The position numbers and the translations under genes are program-made. Under the pieces are notes generated by a model. The model did not search any database. It was not told the origin of the DNA and saw nothing but the letters and a program-made list of their open reading frames with translations. A stretch of DNA of 64,000 nt, taken from NCBI RefSeq assembly GCF_003337355.1, contig NZ_QPJW01000001.1, positions 930,001-994,000 on the forward strand. Direction: 5' to 3'. Within the stretch, counting starts at the first letter, position 1; each line of letters opens with the position of its first letter. This stretch comes from Fontibacillus phaseoli (GTDB lineage: Bacteria > Bacillota > Bacilli > Paenibacillales > Paenibacillaceae). This document shows positions 35,001 through 44,035 of this stretch, piece by piece.

Positions 35001-35799
35001 CGAGGAACGGCAGGAGATGTTGGCAATTATTCAGGAAGACAAGCGGAAACTTACCGGCTTGCTGCAAAATTTGGCGGAGAACGATCAAAGCATTACTTTG
35101 CGGCAGGAAGCAGAGGAATTGCTGTTTCATGTGCGGAACCGGCTTCGGCTGTCGGCGGGAGATATGTTTCACGAATTTTTCCATCCGACCCTGCTGCAGG
35201 AAGACGGCGGCAATCTTAAAGTGAAGTTCGCGGCTTCATTCCGCGGATGGCTGAGCCAATTGTCCGTCGAACTGGAGCGTGAGCTTCAAGCCACTACATT
35301 AAGGCTGGAGAAGAAGTGCGATCACTTGGTGGCATCGGGGGCAATAGAGTGGTACAAGAAGGTAAAAGAAAGCTTAAAAAACGTTCCCGTCTTTACTCTG
35401 GAGCCTTTTTCTTTCGCTTGGACATCCCCTGAGATCCGGGAGGGAACGCTGCAGCAGCGCCTGCGTGCCGAGGATTACTTGTCCTACTTTAAAAGCCCGA
35501 GAGCTTTTTTTGAGGGAGGCGGCAAACAAAAACTTCGCGAAGTCCTCTCGGAACCAATCGAGAAGATCCTGAAAGAGGCGACGGAGGAAGCAGGGCAGGA
35601 ACTTGCAAGGTTTTACTGCTCGGAAACCGCACGACGTTTCTCCGAGTTGGCTTCCCGGTATGAGTCGGAATGGGAGGAATGGGAGTCAGCCATGGCCCAA
35701 CTTGCGGCGGGACCGGAAAATGCCGATCAGGAAGATGAAACACAGTGGAATGAGGTAATAAGCGTCTTAAATTCATTAGTTTCGGTTTTCGGTGACTAA
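32059..35799 (+). CDS. dynA: Two-module bacterial dynamin (DynA type)
   Basis: This 1246-residue membrane-remodelling GTPase contains two complete dynamin modules in one chain. The first has G1 CGHFSAGKSSLIN at about residues 52-64 and G3 LDTPGVDSG near 150; the second has G1 FGAFSAGKSSFAN near 657 and G3 VDTPGADS near 815. Long helical stalk regions follow each. Between them, about residues 550-615 form an Ala/Pro/Gln-rich low-complexity linker encoded by very GC-rich DNA. In Bacillus the same fused layout mediates membrane fusion and protection against phage and pore-forming antibiotics. AGAAGGAG precedes the ATG. Confidence 0.92.
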   Translation: METITKRHDFNLDEQLVTLEEWYALHGDAAVRREVHDLREKWSAGKLTLSFCGHFSAGKSSLINTLCGKAVLPSGPIPTTANIAALHHGPPKAMLTPVDPLNGREGRTKTLEVTLDSLDEYCRDGNSYEMVSIWDDIPLLRDHGVLLDTPGVDSGDAAHALATNSALHLGDVVFYVMDYNHVLSESNLSFARRLADWGKPFYLVVNQIDKHRERELKFENYRASVEQAFELWNIVTAGVFYISLKEPEHRLNMLPILKQTIQSLLSSPQGLLEYSITCSLLHGGEDYLKRCKAAGEEEQERLLAEVGGEKQVEALKTELLALDHELESSQDKMESLRREWLMELDSLLGSAYLMTPGLREAAGLYLESRQPGFKTGLLFQRGKTEREQQRRSDDFLAKLKEQGDAQVDWHVRDLLRKFGRSHELWDPAWESRMEQELPRAEEAWISGPAKDGAVLSGEYTLRYTADVAAGITGRYRRAALVLLDGLLDALAPRLVSAQASLAAQREALLARSAAGAQLQAQRAAAYERAEQLHALLGPPASLPPGLLPEVRGVPATRQPAQQPPPPVSPARASASAPQQTESAQATDSAAAAAAGVTPSAAMAPPAATAGRQRLMAAAAALDAAAEALSPYPAFGSGVRELHARASHLRGGRFTVALFGAFSAGKSSFANALLGGAVLPVSPHPTTAAINRILAPEDGMEHGRAKIIFKSPEAMHEDLAYSFEALQLGSWKERNWRDAVHKLRVADVPPTGRAHYSFLKAAASGWDESAPLLGTVRITGLEEFASYVAEESKACFVEQMDLYYACPLTEQGIVIVDTPGADSIHARHTGVTFQYMKNSDALLYVTYYNHAFSRADRQFLAHLGRVKGSFALDKMFFIVNAADLASSPEELAMVVEHVSDGLRGAGIEEPRIHAVSSLAALTAKTLDDGEPFAEPGFAQFEDAFFDFIGTELTGLAVNTARRELETVMERAREWSGALAQSREERQEMLAIIQEDKRKLTGLLQNLAENDQSITLRQEAEELLFHVRNRLRLSAGDMFHEFFHPTLLQEDGGNLKVKFAASFRGWLSQLSVELERELQATTLRLEKKCDHLVASGAIEWYKKVKESLKNVPVFTLEPFSFAWTSPEIREGTLQQRLRAEDYLSYFKSPRAFFEGGGKQKLREVLSEPIEKILKEATEEAGQELARFYCSETARRFSELASRYESEWEEWESAMAQLAAGPENADQEDETQWNEVISVLNSLVSVFGD

Positions 35800-35930
35800 T
35801 GTCACAGTTTCGAAAATTGTAACTTTTTGTCGAAATGTACCGGAGTTTAAATTTGGACTATTGCATTATTGTCAATTAAACATGAAAATAGAAGTAGAAC
35901 TATGTAAAATCAAGGGGGATATCGGAACTC

Positions 35931-37112
35931 ATGTGGGGTGCTCCTGTATCAGATCGCGCCAAGAGTATCATGCTGCTTGGCGGTGGGGAACTGGGCAAGG
36001 AAGTCATCATTGAAGCGCAGCGTCTCGGTCTCCGAACCATTGTCGCCGACCGGTATGAGCATGCACCGGCGATGGGCGTGGCCCATGAAGCTTATTGCTT
36101 GGACATGCTCGACGAAGAAGCATTAAGAGCGCTGATTGTCCGGGTTTCTCCGGATCTCGTCGTACCCGAAATTGAGGCGATCGCTACAAAGGTACTGGTG
36201 GAATTGGAGCAGGAGGGCTTTACGGTGATTCCTACGGCAAAAGCCGCTCTTCTTACCATGGACCGTGAAGGGATCCGACGGCTCGCGGCCGAAGAACTGG
36301 GTCTCCCGACTGCCGCCTATCGATTTGCGGACGGTCTCGAAGAATTGGAAGCAGCCGTGGCTGAAATCGGCGTTCCTTGCGTAATCAAGCCTTTGATGAG
36401 TTCGTCCGGCAAAGGTCAAAGCGTATGCCGCAGGCAGGAAGAGGCTGCCGGTTGCTGGAATCTGGCCTTGGAAGGTGCCCGTGCCAAGAAAATGCGGGTG
36501 ATCGTAGAGGCGTTTGTCCCGTTTACGAGCGAGATTACGCTCCTTACCGTGCGTTCTTCCTCAGGTACGGTCTTTTGCCCTCCAATCGGGCATATCCAGC
36601 AAGACGGGGATTATGTGGAATCTTGGCAGCCTCATCCTTTGAGTGAGGGTCAGCTTCGCGAGGCCCAGTCCATCGCTCTGAAAATTACCGACGCACTCGG
36701 CGGTTACGGATTATTCGGCGTGGAATTGTTTGTAACGTCGGAAGGGATCGTCTTTAGCGAAGTGTCGCCAAGACCCCATGATACGGGGATGGTGACGATG
36801 GTGAGTCAGGATCTATCGGAATTTGCCCTGCATGTCCGGGCGATTCTGGGATTTCCGATTCCGTCGGTGGAACTCTTGACGCCCGGAGCTTCGGCTACCT
36901 TAAAAGCTGTTCGTGAAGGGGAAGATTTTCTGATCGGCGGAATGGATGAAGCGCTCAGCCTGCCAAGAACGCAGATCCGCGTCTTTGGCAAACCGTTGTC
37001 CAAACCAGGCAGACGGATGGCTGTCGCACTTAGCAGCGCAGATGACGTAGAAACAGCCCGCAGCCGCGCCAAGCAAGCGGCGAGTCTATTAAAGGTGGAA
37101 TGGTCCAATTGA
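35931..37112 (+). CDS. purT: Formate-dependent GAR transformylase PurT
   Basis: This 393-residue ATP-grasp enzyme makes formylglycinamide ribonucleotide from GAR, formate and ATP in purine synthesis. It shows the N-terminal IMLLGGGELGKEVIIEAQRL, the ATP-grasp segment CVIKPLMSSSGKGQS and the C-terminal FSEVSPRPHDTGMVT. Length fits the family. The start is ATG 35931 after AAGGGGG at a slightly long distance. The next gene begins inside its last codons. Confidence 0.95.
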   Translation: MWGAPVSDRAKSIMLLGGGELGKEVIIEAQRLGLRTIVADRYEHAPAMGVAHEAYCLDMLDEEALRALIVRVSPDLVVPEIEAIATKVLVELEQEGFTVIPTAKAALLTMDREGIRRLAAEELGLPTAAYRFADGLEELEAAVAEIGVPCVIKPLMSSSGKGQSVCRRQEEAAGCWNLALEGARAKKMRVIVEAFVPFTSEITLLTVRSSSGTVFCPPIGHIQQDGDYVESWQPHPLSEGQLREAQSIALKITDALGGYGLFGVELFVTSEGIVFSEVSPRPHDTGMVTMVSQDLSEFALHVRAILGFPIPSVELLTPGASATLKAVREGEDFLIGGMDEALSLPRTQIRVFGKPLSKPGRRMAVALSSADDVETARSRAKQAASLLKVEWSN

Positions 37113-37561
37113 GTATTCAGGTTTGTGCTCCGGCACTCGTGATCCGCAGATGTTGCAGTGAAGATGTGCATGCTATGCTTCCTCTGATGCGCCAGCTTCG
37201 CTATCCGACTACGCCAAGTGTATTGAAGGAACGTCTTTCTATGCTGGAAGGCCACGATCAACTATGCAGTTTGGTAGCGGAAGTCGATGGCGTTGTGATC
37301 GGAACGATCTTTCTGAAGCAGCATCAGACGCATGATATGGTGAAGCCTGTTACTCGCATTACGGCGATGGTCGTTGACGAGAAGCACAGAGGAAACGGGA
37401 TCGGCAAACGTCTTCTTCTTGAAGCGGAATCCTGGGGAAGACAGCGCTGCAGCTCTCAGATGTTTGTTTCCGTAGCAGGAGACAACAATTTGACATCCAA
37501 ATCATTTTATGAATATTCCGGATTTACCTGCGCGGGCTACCGCTTAAGCAAGGACCTTTAA
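37100..37561 (+). CDS. GNAT-family N-acetyltransferase
   Basis: This 153-residue protein has the GNAT fold with the acetyl-CoA pyrophosphate-binding motif in VVDEKHRGNGIGKRLL and the usual C-terminal FYEYSGFTCAGYRLSK. The ATG at 37100 follows AAAGGTGG and overlaps the end of purT by 13 bases, so the two genes are translationally coupled. Substrate unknown. A symmetric terminator follows and also serves the convergent gene. Confidence 0.85.
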   Translation: MVQLSIQVCAPALVIRRCCSEDVHAMLPLMRQLRYPTTPSVLKERLSMLEGHDQLCSLVAEVDGVVIGTIFLKQHQTHDMVKPVTRITAMVVDEKHRGNGIGKRLLLEAESWGRQRCSSQMFVSVAGDNNLTSKSFYEYSGFTCAGYRLSKDL

Positions 37562-37571
37562 ATTAGCCCGT

Positions 37572-37620
37572 AAAAAAACTGTGGAGTGAGGCAGACCCGC
37601 CTTGACTCCACAGTTTTTTT
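37572..37620. terminator. Bidirectional terminator between GNAT and AraC genes
   Basis: AAAAAAACTGTGGAGT and ACTCCACAGTTTTTTT form a perfect stem with A and T runs on both sides, so it ends transcription from both directions. Confidence 0.92.
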
Positions 37621-37621
37621 G

Positions 37622-38497
37622 TTAGCTGCTTTTCTTGACAGGAATCCAGATTTGACTTCTGAAAGCGGGATCGGTCAAGTCTTTATGCTCGTTCCACAGT
37701 ATTTCCGGCCCCTCGGTAGCTTCATAGCCGGTGGATGGGAACCATTCTGAATAAATGCGGCCCCACACTTCTTGCAGCATCGAGGGGAATGGGCCCACCG
37801 CTTCAAAGACGGCCCAGGTCGAAGCAGAAACTTCCAAGGCAACGAAATCGTCCGGACACTCTTTGGTCGTTGCCACACCGATATAATGATCAAGCCCGCC
37901 TTTTTCCTCCATACGCCCTTCCGAAAAATTGGTGGAACCGCTGATCAGGCCTACCGGCTCCACATCACTTAATTGTTTTAGCCTGTTGATCTTCTCCTCG
38001 GTTAAACTTTCCCACATCGATGCCATATGAGGATTGACTCCTTCGAAGATGATGGGCACTCTTTTCATAATTCCAGCAATGCGGAAGGCGTCCTTCTCCA
38101 CAACCCGAAAATTCATTTCGCTTCCTCCTTTGATCGTTAGCTGGAAGGTCATTTGCGGATAGGCTTTAAGCAACGAACCGTTATCTCTGGCTTCGGAAGG
38201 ATTGACTCCATGCAATCCGGTAAAAGCTCTGGTAAAAGAATCAGGCGAGCTGTACCCATACTTAACCGCCACGTCGATGATTCTTAGACCGCTGTTTCTC
38301 AGTTCCAGTGCAGCGAGCGTGAGCCGCCTGCGGCGGATATATTCCGACAACGGAATCCCGGCCAGGAAGGAGAACATTCTTTTAAAATGATATTCCGAGC
38401 AGCATGCGATCTTTGCTACTTCCAACATATCGATGTCATCGGTCAGATGCTGTTCGAGATAGTTCATGGCCCGGTTCATACTTTTCAGCAAATCCAT
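37622..38497 (-). CDS. AraC-family regulator with GyrI-like effector-binding domain
   Basis: This 291-residue regulator has two helix-turn-helix motifs at the N-terminus (about residues 10-105; [15 protein letters not shown] and [18 protein letters not shown]) and a C-terminal GyrI-like small-molecule-binding domain of about 160 residues. This order is typical of SbmC/Rob-like regulators and multidrug-binding activators. The gene is single and its targets are not visible. It starts at ATG 38497 preceded by a GGGAGG-like sequence. Confidence 0.88.
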   Translation of the reverse strand: MDLLKSMNRAMNYLEQHLTDDIDMLEVAKIACCSEYHFKRMFSFLAGIPLSEYIRRRRLTLAALELRNSGLRIIDVAVKYGYSSPDSFTRAFTGLHGVNPSEARDNGSLLKAYPQMTFQLTIKGGSEMNFRVVEKDAFRIAGIMKRVPIIFEGVNPHMASMWESLTEEKINRLKQLSDVEPVGLISGSTNFSEGRMEEKGGLDHYIGVATTKECPDDFVALEVSASTWAVFEAVGPFPSMLQEVWGRIYSEWFPSTGYEATEGPEILWNEHKDLTDPAFRSQIWIPVKKSS

Positions 38498-38651
38498 GGT
38501 GTTAACCTCCCTCTAAGTCTTAGTGTAGTTGAGATGCTTTCCGGTCTTCCGACTTTTCATGCACAATATTGCAGGGTTTGCGACTTGGACAGAAAAAAGA
38601 CCGTTTTGCAATATAAGACTGCATAACGGCCTTGTTGTGTTCGGAGAGCGG

Positions 38652-39239
38652 TCAGTTTGCAGCATACATGGAGCGCTGCTCCAAGGCTGCCGCACTGGAA
38701 AGATGGCAATAATTGCGCCGGTATATTTCCATTTCGCCACGGAAGATGAGTTTCAGGAATGAACAAGTGGAAAAATCATCGGGCGTCGTAAGGCCGGCGG
38801 ACTTGTCAAGCAGCTTGACGCCCGCATTTTGGAATACGCTGCTGACAAATTGGGAGCAGAAGTAGGAATTCTCTCCGCCGAGCTCCATATTCAAGACGAT
38901 GCCGAGAATCCCGAGGAAATTATAGCTGTAGAGGTCCTTGTTCTCTTCGAATTGCCGGACGTAAGCCCGCATTTCGATATAGGTTGCCTCGCTTACGGTG
39001 TAGCTGTAAACCGCACAGGTGGCTCGCTCGAAGACGCGGGCATGGATATTTTCTTTTACGAAACCGCCGAATATGGGAAGCATCGGGTGTTTTCGCCCAA
39101 AGCTGTAAACTTCGCCGAGCTGGGAATCAAATGCTATCGAAGCATGATTATAAGGGGCTCTCGTGTATAAGCCTATCATTTTCGCAACAACCGTATTGGG
39201 ATTACTAAGAAGAATGAAGATTTGCTTGTTATTTTTCAT
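38652..39239 (-). CDS. Permuted papain-fold (YiiX/NlpC-P60-like) protein
   Basis: This 195-residue protein shows the circularly permuted papain arrangement: a histidine in APYNHASIAFD (His32) comes before the cysteine in NSYFCSQFVSSVF (Cys128). Members of this superfamily act as amide hydrolases or acyl/lipid-transfer enzymes. There is no signal peptide, so a cytoplasmic place is likely. It is a single gene on the minus strand upstream of the AraC gene. Function unknown; the fold assignment rests on the His...Cys order and surrounding residues. Confidence 0.7.
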   Translation of the reverse strand: MKNNKQIFILLSNPNTVVAKMIGLYTRAPYNHASIAFDSQLGEVYSFGRKHPMLPIFGGFVKENIHARVFERATCAVYSYTVSEATYIEMRAYVRQFEENKDLYSYNFLGILGIVLNMELGGENSYFCSQFVSSVFQNAGVKLLDKSAGLTTPDDFSTCSFLKLIFRGEMEIYRRNYCHLSSAAALEQRSMYAAN

Positions 39240-39499
39240 GATTATTCAACCGCCATTAAATTATTGGTTATTTGGTTATGTATTCCATTTGTACTTCTTT
39301 CATTTGATATTAACATGGTACGGCCTTTCCGGGAATACCGAAACGGACTGAAGGCGGAAATAATACTGGACTAAGGTCGTGGCCGCTCCGGGAACGCCCG
39401 GTTTGATCACGTTTACAAAATACGGACGATGAGATAAAATCGGGGGAAATCCAGTATAGGCTATGGAAAGCAACGTTAATGGGAAGAGGATGGTCTTCA

Positions 39500-41158
39500 A
39501 TGTACAAGCTGATTTTGGCCGATGATGAGGAAGACGTAAGGGAAGGGCTTCTTCAGTTAATTGATTGGGAAACTCTTGGGATGGTCGTCGCCGACTCGGC
39601 GGAGAACGGGAAAGAGGCGTTGGAAATGGTGGAGAAGCATCTGCCCGACATCGTCGTTACGGATATCCAGATGCCGTTCATGAGCGGTTTGCAGCTCTCC
39701 GAATGGATCCGGGAATCCTATCCGGATACGAAAATCATCATTTTAACCGGTTATGAAGAATTCGAATATGCCCAAAAGGCCATCCGGCTCGGTATTGACG
39801 AATATGTTCTCAAACCTTTTTCCGCAGGCGAGCTCACGGCCGTTATAGGAAAGGTCAAGGGGAAGATCGATGATGAGAGGTCGGAAAGGGAAAATGTCCA
39901 GTTGTTGAGTGAACATTACCGGAAAAACCTTCCGGTTTTGCAAAGTTTGTTTCTATCTTCTCTGGTATCCCGGCGCCTGCCGAAACAGGAGATTCGCGAC
40001 AAGAGCCGACAATACGAGCTGGAACTCGAAGGTGAAGGTTATATGGTATCGGTGCTGCGAATTGATCCCCTAGGGGCAAGTAACGGCGATGGAGTCTTAA
40101 CCGTGCAAGCCGGTTACTCCCCGTCTCTGAAAGAAACGAACGACACCCAACTTCAGCTATTCGCCGTGTTCAACATCGTCGACGAGCTGATCAAACGGAC
40201 ATCGCGGGACCAGGTGTTCATTCACCACGACGATGTCGTGCTGCTCAGCATTTTTGACAGCACTGACAATGAGCGCATGACAGGTCGTATTTTCGACTTG
40301 CTGGAGGAAGTTCGCATAAGTGTGGAGCGGTACTTGAAGCTGACGGTTACGATCGGGGCAGGATCTGCCATCCCGGATCTCGGCGACGTCTTCTCATCCT
40401 ATCTGGAAGCTCAACGGGCGCTGGATTATAGACTGATCCTCGGCAGCAACAAAGTAATCTGGATCAATGACGTGGAGTCGCGACAGGTTGTCCCGCTCGT
40501 TTTTGACGAAGTGAAAGAGAAGGAATTGATCCGATGCTTGAAGGTCGGCAGCGATCTGGAGCTTCAGGAACTGTTGGATGAGCAGTTCAGCGGTTTGCTG
40601 GACAGCCGGATTTCGTATCAGGATTTCCAGGTTTATTTGCTGATGATGCTTACCGCCGTCATCAAGGCGTCGCAGGATGTCCATGCGGATATGGACAAAC
40701 TGTTCGGCGATGGTTCCGCTTTTCTCGGCCAACTCTCCAAATTGTCGCAGGCGAGTGAGGCGAAGTCCTGGTTTACCGGGATCTGCCATAAACTGAAGTA
40801 TTCCATTGCGAGCGAACGGCAAAGCAGTTACAACAAGCTGGTGGAAGAGGCCAAGGAATATATACAAATTCATTTCGGAGAGCCGGACATCTCGATCAAT
40901 AAAGTGTGCAAACAGCTTCATATCAGCACGGGTTATTTTAGCAATATATTTAAAAAAGAAACCAAAATGACGTTCGTCAATTACTTAATGGGCGTGAGGA
41001 TGGAGTCGGCGCAGCATCTGCTTCGGACTACGGATTTGAAAGCGTTTGAAATCGCGGAGCGGGTCGGATTCGGCGATCCCAATTATTTCAGCTTTTGTTT
41101 CCGCAAAAAATTCGGCATATCACCCAAAGAATACCGGGGCGGGGCCAGAACGGTATGA
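39500..41158 (+). CDS. YesN-type response regulator (receiver plus AraC domain)
   Basis: This 552-residue regulator has an N-terminal receiver domain (acidic pocket ADDEEDV, phosphoacceptor Asp55 in VVTDIQMPF, lysine in LKPFSAGE), a long middle region and a C-terminal AraC helix-turn-helix pair (INKVCKQLHISTGYFSNIF, GFGDPNYFSFCFRKKFG). It is the partner of the YesM-type kinase that starts within its last codons. The tandem direct repeat upstream of mglB is a plausible target. ATG 39500 is chosen for its homology start MYKLILADDE. Confidence 0.92.
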   Translation: MYKLILADDEEDVREGLLQLIDWETLGMVVADSAENGKEALEMVEKHLPDIVVTDIQMPFMSGLQLSEWIRESYPDTKIIILTGYEEFEYAQKAIRLGIDEYVLKPFSAGELTAVIGKVKGKIDDERSERENVQLLSEHYRKNLPVLQSLFLSSLVSRRLPKQEIRDKSRQYELELEGEGYMVSVLRIDPLGASNGDGVLTVQAGYSPSLKETNDTQLQLFAVFNIVDELIKRTSRDQVFIHHDDVVLLSIFDSTDNERMTGRIFDLLEEVRISVERYLKLTVTIGAGSAIPDLGDVFSSYLEAQRALDYRLILGSNKVIWINDVESRQVVPLVFDEVKEKELIRCLKVGSDLELQELLDEQFSGLLDSRISYQDFQVYLLMMLTAVIKASQDVHADMDKLFGDGSAFLGQLSKLSQASEAKSWFTGICHKLKYSIASERQSSYNKLVEEAKEYIQIHFGEPDISINKVCKQLHISTGYFSNIFKKETKMTFVNYLMGVRMESAQHLLRTTDLKAFEIAERVGFGDPNYFSFCFRKKFGISPKEYRGGARTV

Positions 41159-42954
41159 CATGGGCAAGGGCTATATCCCGGTTGTTCAGAAGTTTTCATT
41201 TCCGGAAAATACAAGTGCTTATCTCGATGTCTTCGATCACGATTACCTTATTAGCCGTCGTGTTGGTCAGCATGTTGCTCTTCAATCGATTTTCCAAAGC
41301 GGCCGAAGACAACGCTTATTTGAATTTGGGCCAAATCATTGAGCAGGTGAATGCAAATCTGGAACTGTATGTTAGCGGGATGCAGGATATTTTCAATGTA
41401 GCCCAGGAGCAAATCAATGCGGCCTCGGATATTCCCGACGACCGGCAGCTTGGAGAACAGCTCGGGACCATTCTGAATACGCGTAAAGATCTGGTTTCAA
41501 TTGCGCTGTTTACCAAAGGAGGCAATCTGGTGCGCGGGGTACCGGTCCTGCCGATGCGGCAAAATACGAAGCTTACCGAACAACTCTGGTTTGAGTCGGC
41601 GATTCAAAACCCGGGCACGCTACAGTTCACCCCGCCGCACATTCAAAATCTGTTTAAGTCGGATTACCGCTGGGTCGTTTCGATGAGCAAAAATATCACT
41701 TACCGGGATGATTCCAGAGTCAAACAGGGAGTGCTCGTTATGGATATTAATTTCCGGACGATCGACGAGCTCAGCCAAAGGGTAGGCCTCGGTAAAAAGG
41801 GATATGTGTATATCATCGACAGTGTCGGGAATATCGTATATCACCCGCAGCAACAGCTGATTTATGCCGGTCTGAAATATGAAAATCTGGAACCGGTGCT
41901 GAATTACGCATACGGAAGTTACCTCGATGAATCCGACGGCGAACAAAGGCTCATCACGATTCAGACGGTGAAACCGGCCGGATGGAAAATTGTAGGTGTG
42001 GCTTATGCGGACGAATTCCTGACTACGAAAAAAGAGCTGAGTGGCTTCCTGTACGGCTTTTTGTTGGCAGCGGTCTTCGTCGTTTTGATTATCAATTTGT
42101 ACGTTTCGGCAAAAATATCGCAACCGATTCGTCGCTTGGAGCGTTCCGTCCAGATGGTGGAAAAGGGCGATTTCGGCACCCATGTGTATGTCAGCGGCGC
42201 TTACGAGGTCGAGCAGTTATCAAAGCGGTTCAATCTGATGCTGCGGCGTATCCGGGAACTGATGGATCAGATCATCCAGGAGCAGGAGGCCAAGCGCAAA
42301 AGTGAACTTGATGTGCTGCAGTCCCAGATTAATCCTCATTTTCTTTACAATACGCTGAATTCGGTTACCCGAATGGCCGAACTGGGCCGGAATGAGGAAG
42401 TCGTCACGACCATCACCTCGCTGTCCCGCTTTTTCCGCATCAGTCTGAGCAAGGGAAATCATATTATTCCGCTGGAAGACGAACTGGAGCATGTCCGTCA
42501 TTACCTCATCATCCAGACGATCCGGTTCAAAAATAAATTCCGGTATGAAATCCATGCGGAAGCAGAGACGATGGATTGTTTGACTCTGAAGCTCATCCTG
42601 CAGCCCCTGGTCGAGAATGCGATTCATCATGGCATTGAAAAATCGGCCGAAGAAGGATTTATCGGAGTCTATGCCGGGATTTCCGGCGAGCATCTGGAAA
42701 TTGTGATCAAGGATAACGGTGTCGGGATGACACCGGAAAGTGTTAATAAGCTAGTGTCCGGAAAACTTCGCAGCGAAGGCGGCTCGGGTTCGGGCTCGGG
42801 CGTCGGCGTGAACAACGTCCAGGAACGCATCTTGCTTTATTACGGCAAAGCCTACGGGCTGTATTTTGAGAGCGAGCCGGAAGAGGGAACGACGGTAACG
42901 ATTAAATTGCCGGTCGTCAAACCGGAAATCCCGAGGAAAGAAGGGGATCAATGA
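41155..42954 (+). CDS. YesM-type sensor histidine kinase
   Basis: This 599-residue kinase has two membrane helices (about residues 22-42 and 295-315) around an extracellular Cache-like sensor, a HAMP domain (RRLERSVQMVEKGDFG) and a HisKA/HATPase part of the LytS/YesM class with the phosphoacceptor in QINPHFLYNTLN (about His394) and DNGVGMTPE. Its ATG overlaps the response-regulator stop (ATGA), and its own stop overlaps the start of the sugar-binding lipoprotein. The three genes therefore form a coupled sensing unit. Confidence 0.92.
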   Translation: MTWARAISRLFRSFHFRKIQVLISMSSITITLLAVVLVSMLLFNRFSKAAEDNAYLNLGQIIEQVNANLELYVSGMQDIFNVAQEQINAASDIPDDRQLGEQLGTILNTRKDLVSIALFTKGGNLVRGVPVLPMRQNTKLTEQLWFESAIQNPGTLQFTPPHIQNLFKSDYRWVVSMSKNITYRDDSRVKQGVLVMDINFRTIDELSQRVGLGKKGYVYIIDSVGNIVYHPQQQLIYAGLKYENLEPVLNYAYGSYLDESDGEQRLITIQTVKPAGWKIVGVAYADEFLTTKKELSGFLYGFLLAAVFVVLIINLYVSAKISQPIRRLERSVQMVEKGDFGTHVYVSGAYEVEQLSKRFNLMLRRIRELMDQIIQEQEAKRKSELDVLQSQINPHFLYNTLNSVTRMAELGRNEEVVTTITSLSRFFRISLSKGNHIIPLEDELEHVRHYLIIQTIRFKNKFRYEIHAEAETMDCLTLKLILQPLVENAIHHGIEKSAEEGFIGVYAGISGEHLEIVIKDNGVGMTPESVNKLVSGKLRSEGGSGSGSGVGVNNVQERILLYYGKAYGLYFESEPEEGTTVTIKLPVVKPEIPRKEGDQ

Positions 42955-43934
42955 TGAGGCTGGTTTTCATGCTAGGTAAAGGTTGGCTGCTCCTGCTCTT
43001 GCTGCTGCCGCTAACGGCTTCCTGCGCTCCTTCCGGCAACTTGCAAAAAGGCGAAAAAATGACCGTTATCGACATGATCGTGAAAATGGACAGGGGAGAT
43101 TATTGGAAAACGATCAAAATGGGGGCCGAAGTGGCGGCTAAGGAATACAACGTGAAATTGAATTTTTTGGCTCCAGGCAACGAGAATAATTATAAGGAAC
43201 AAATTCAGCTGATGGAAGAGTCGATCGCCCGCCGGCCGAATGCGATTATTCTGGCTGCAAGCGATTATGAGGCGCTGGGCCAGGTCACCGACAGGAGCTC
43301 CTATTATGATATTCCGGTCATCTCCATGGATTCCGAGGTAGCGTCAACAAAGGTGAAAACCTATGTCGGAACGAATAACTACGAAGCCGGTCAGAAAGCC
43401 GCCGAACGGTTGATCGAGCTGACAGGGAAACAGGGCGATATCGGAATCGTTAATTTCGTAAAAGGAGCACGTAACGCCGACCAGCGGGAAGAAGGCTTTC
43501 TGGATTATGTGGCGCGATTCTCCGGAATTACCGTGGTGGATATCCAATATTGCGGGTCGGATGAGGAACTGGCATATCGCTTGACGCGGAATATGCTGAA
43601 GGAACATCCCGGTCTTGACGGGCTGGTCTCCTTGAGTGCGGAATCTTCCATCGGTGCGGGCAGGGCCGTGGAAGAAATGGACTATGGCGATAAACTGATG
43701 ATGATCGCTTTCGATAATCCGCCGGAAATGCTGGAACTGCTTCAAGAGGAGACGGTTCAGGCGATGATGGTGCAAAACCCGTTCAATAACGGATATATGG
43801 CGGTGGCCGCCGCGGTCAAGGCTGCCCATGGAGAGAAGCTGGAAGATAAAATTCCTACGGGCACGAAGCTGATCGATTTGGACAATATGCTTTGGCCGGA
43901 AAATCAAAAATTGCTGTTCCCATTCGTTAAATAA
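42951..43934 (+). CDS. Periplasmic-binding-fold sugar-sensing lipoprotein
   Basis: This 327-residue lipoprotein (lipobox LTASC, Cys25) has the type-1 periplasmic-binding fold of ribose/galactose-binding proteins. It begins in a four-base overlap with the kinase gene and has no transporter genes directly attached, so I infer that it presents a sugar to the extracellular domain of the kinase, as described for other three-component systems in Firmicutes. The mgl transporter genes follow 1.1 kb downstream. A strong terminator follows. Confidence 0.87.
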   Translation: MMRLVFMLGKGWLLLLLLLPLTASCAPSGNLQKGEKMTVIDMIVKMDRGDYWKTIKMGAEVAAKEYNVKLNFLAPGNENNYKEQIQLMEESIARRPNAIILAASDYEALGQVTDRSSYYDIPVISMDSEVASTKVKTYVGTNNYEAGQKAAERLIELTGKQGDIGIVNFVKGARNADQREEGFLDYVARFSGITVVDIQYCGSDEELAYRLTRNMLKEHPGLDGLVSLSAESSIGAGRAVEEMDYGDKLMMIAFDNPPEMLELLQEETVQAMMVQNPFNNGYMAVAAAVKAAHGEKLEDKIPTGTKLIDLDNMLWPENQKLLFPFVK

Positions 43935-43947
43935 GTTGATGAATAAG

Positions 43948-43977
43948 ATACTCCCCAGACTGCTGGGGAGTATTTTT
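43948..43977 (+). terminator. Terminator of the sensor operon
   Basis: ATACTCCCCAG and CTGGGGAGTAT form a perfect 11-base-pair stem followed by TTTT. Confidence 0.92.
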
Positions 43978-44035
43978 ACATCTTCGGGGTAAATTATGGG
44001 CTAGCATTAAATTCCCATTCCTTAGGAGGGAGAAT

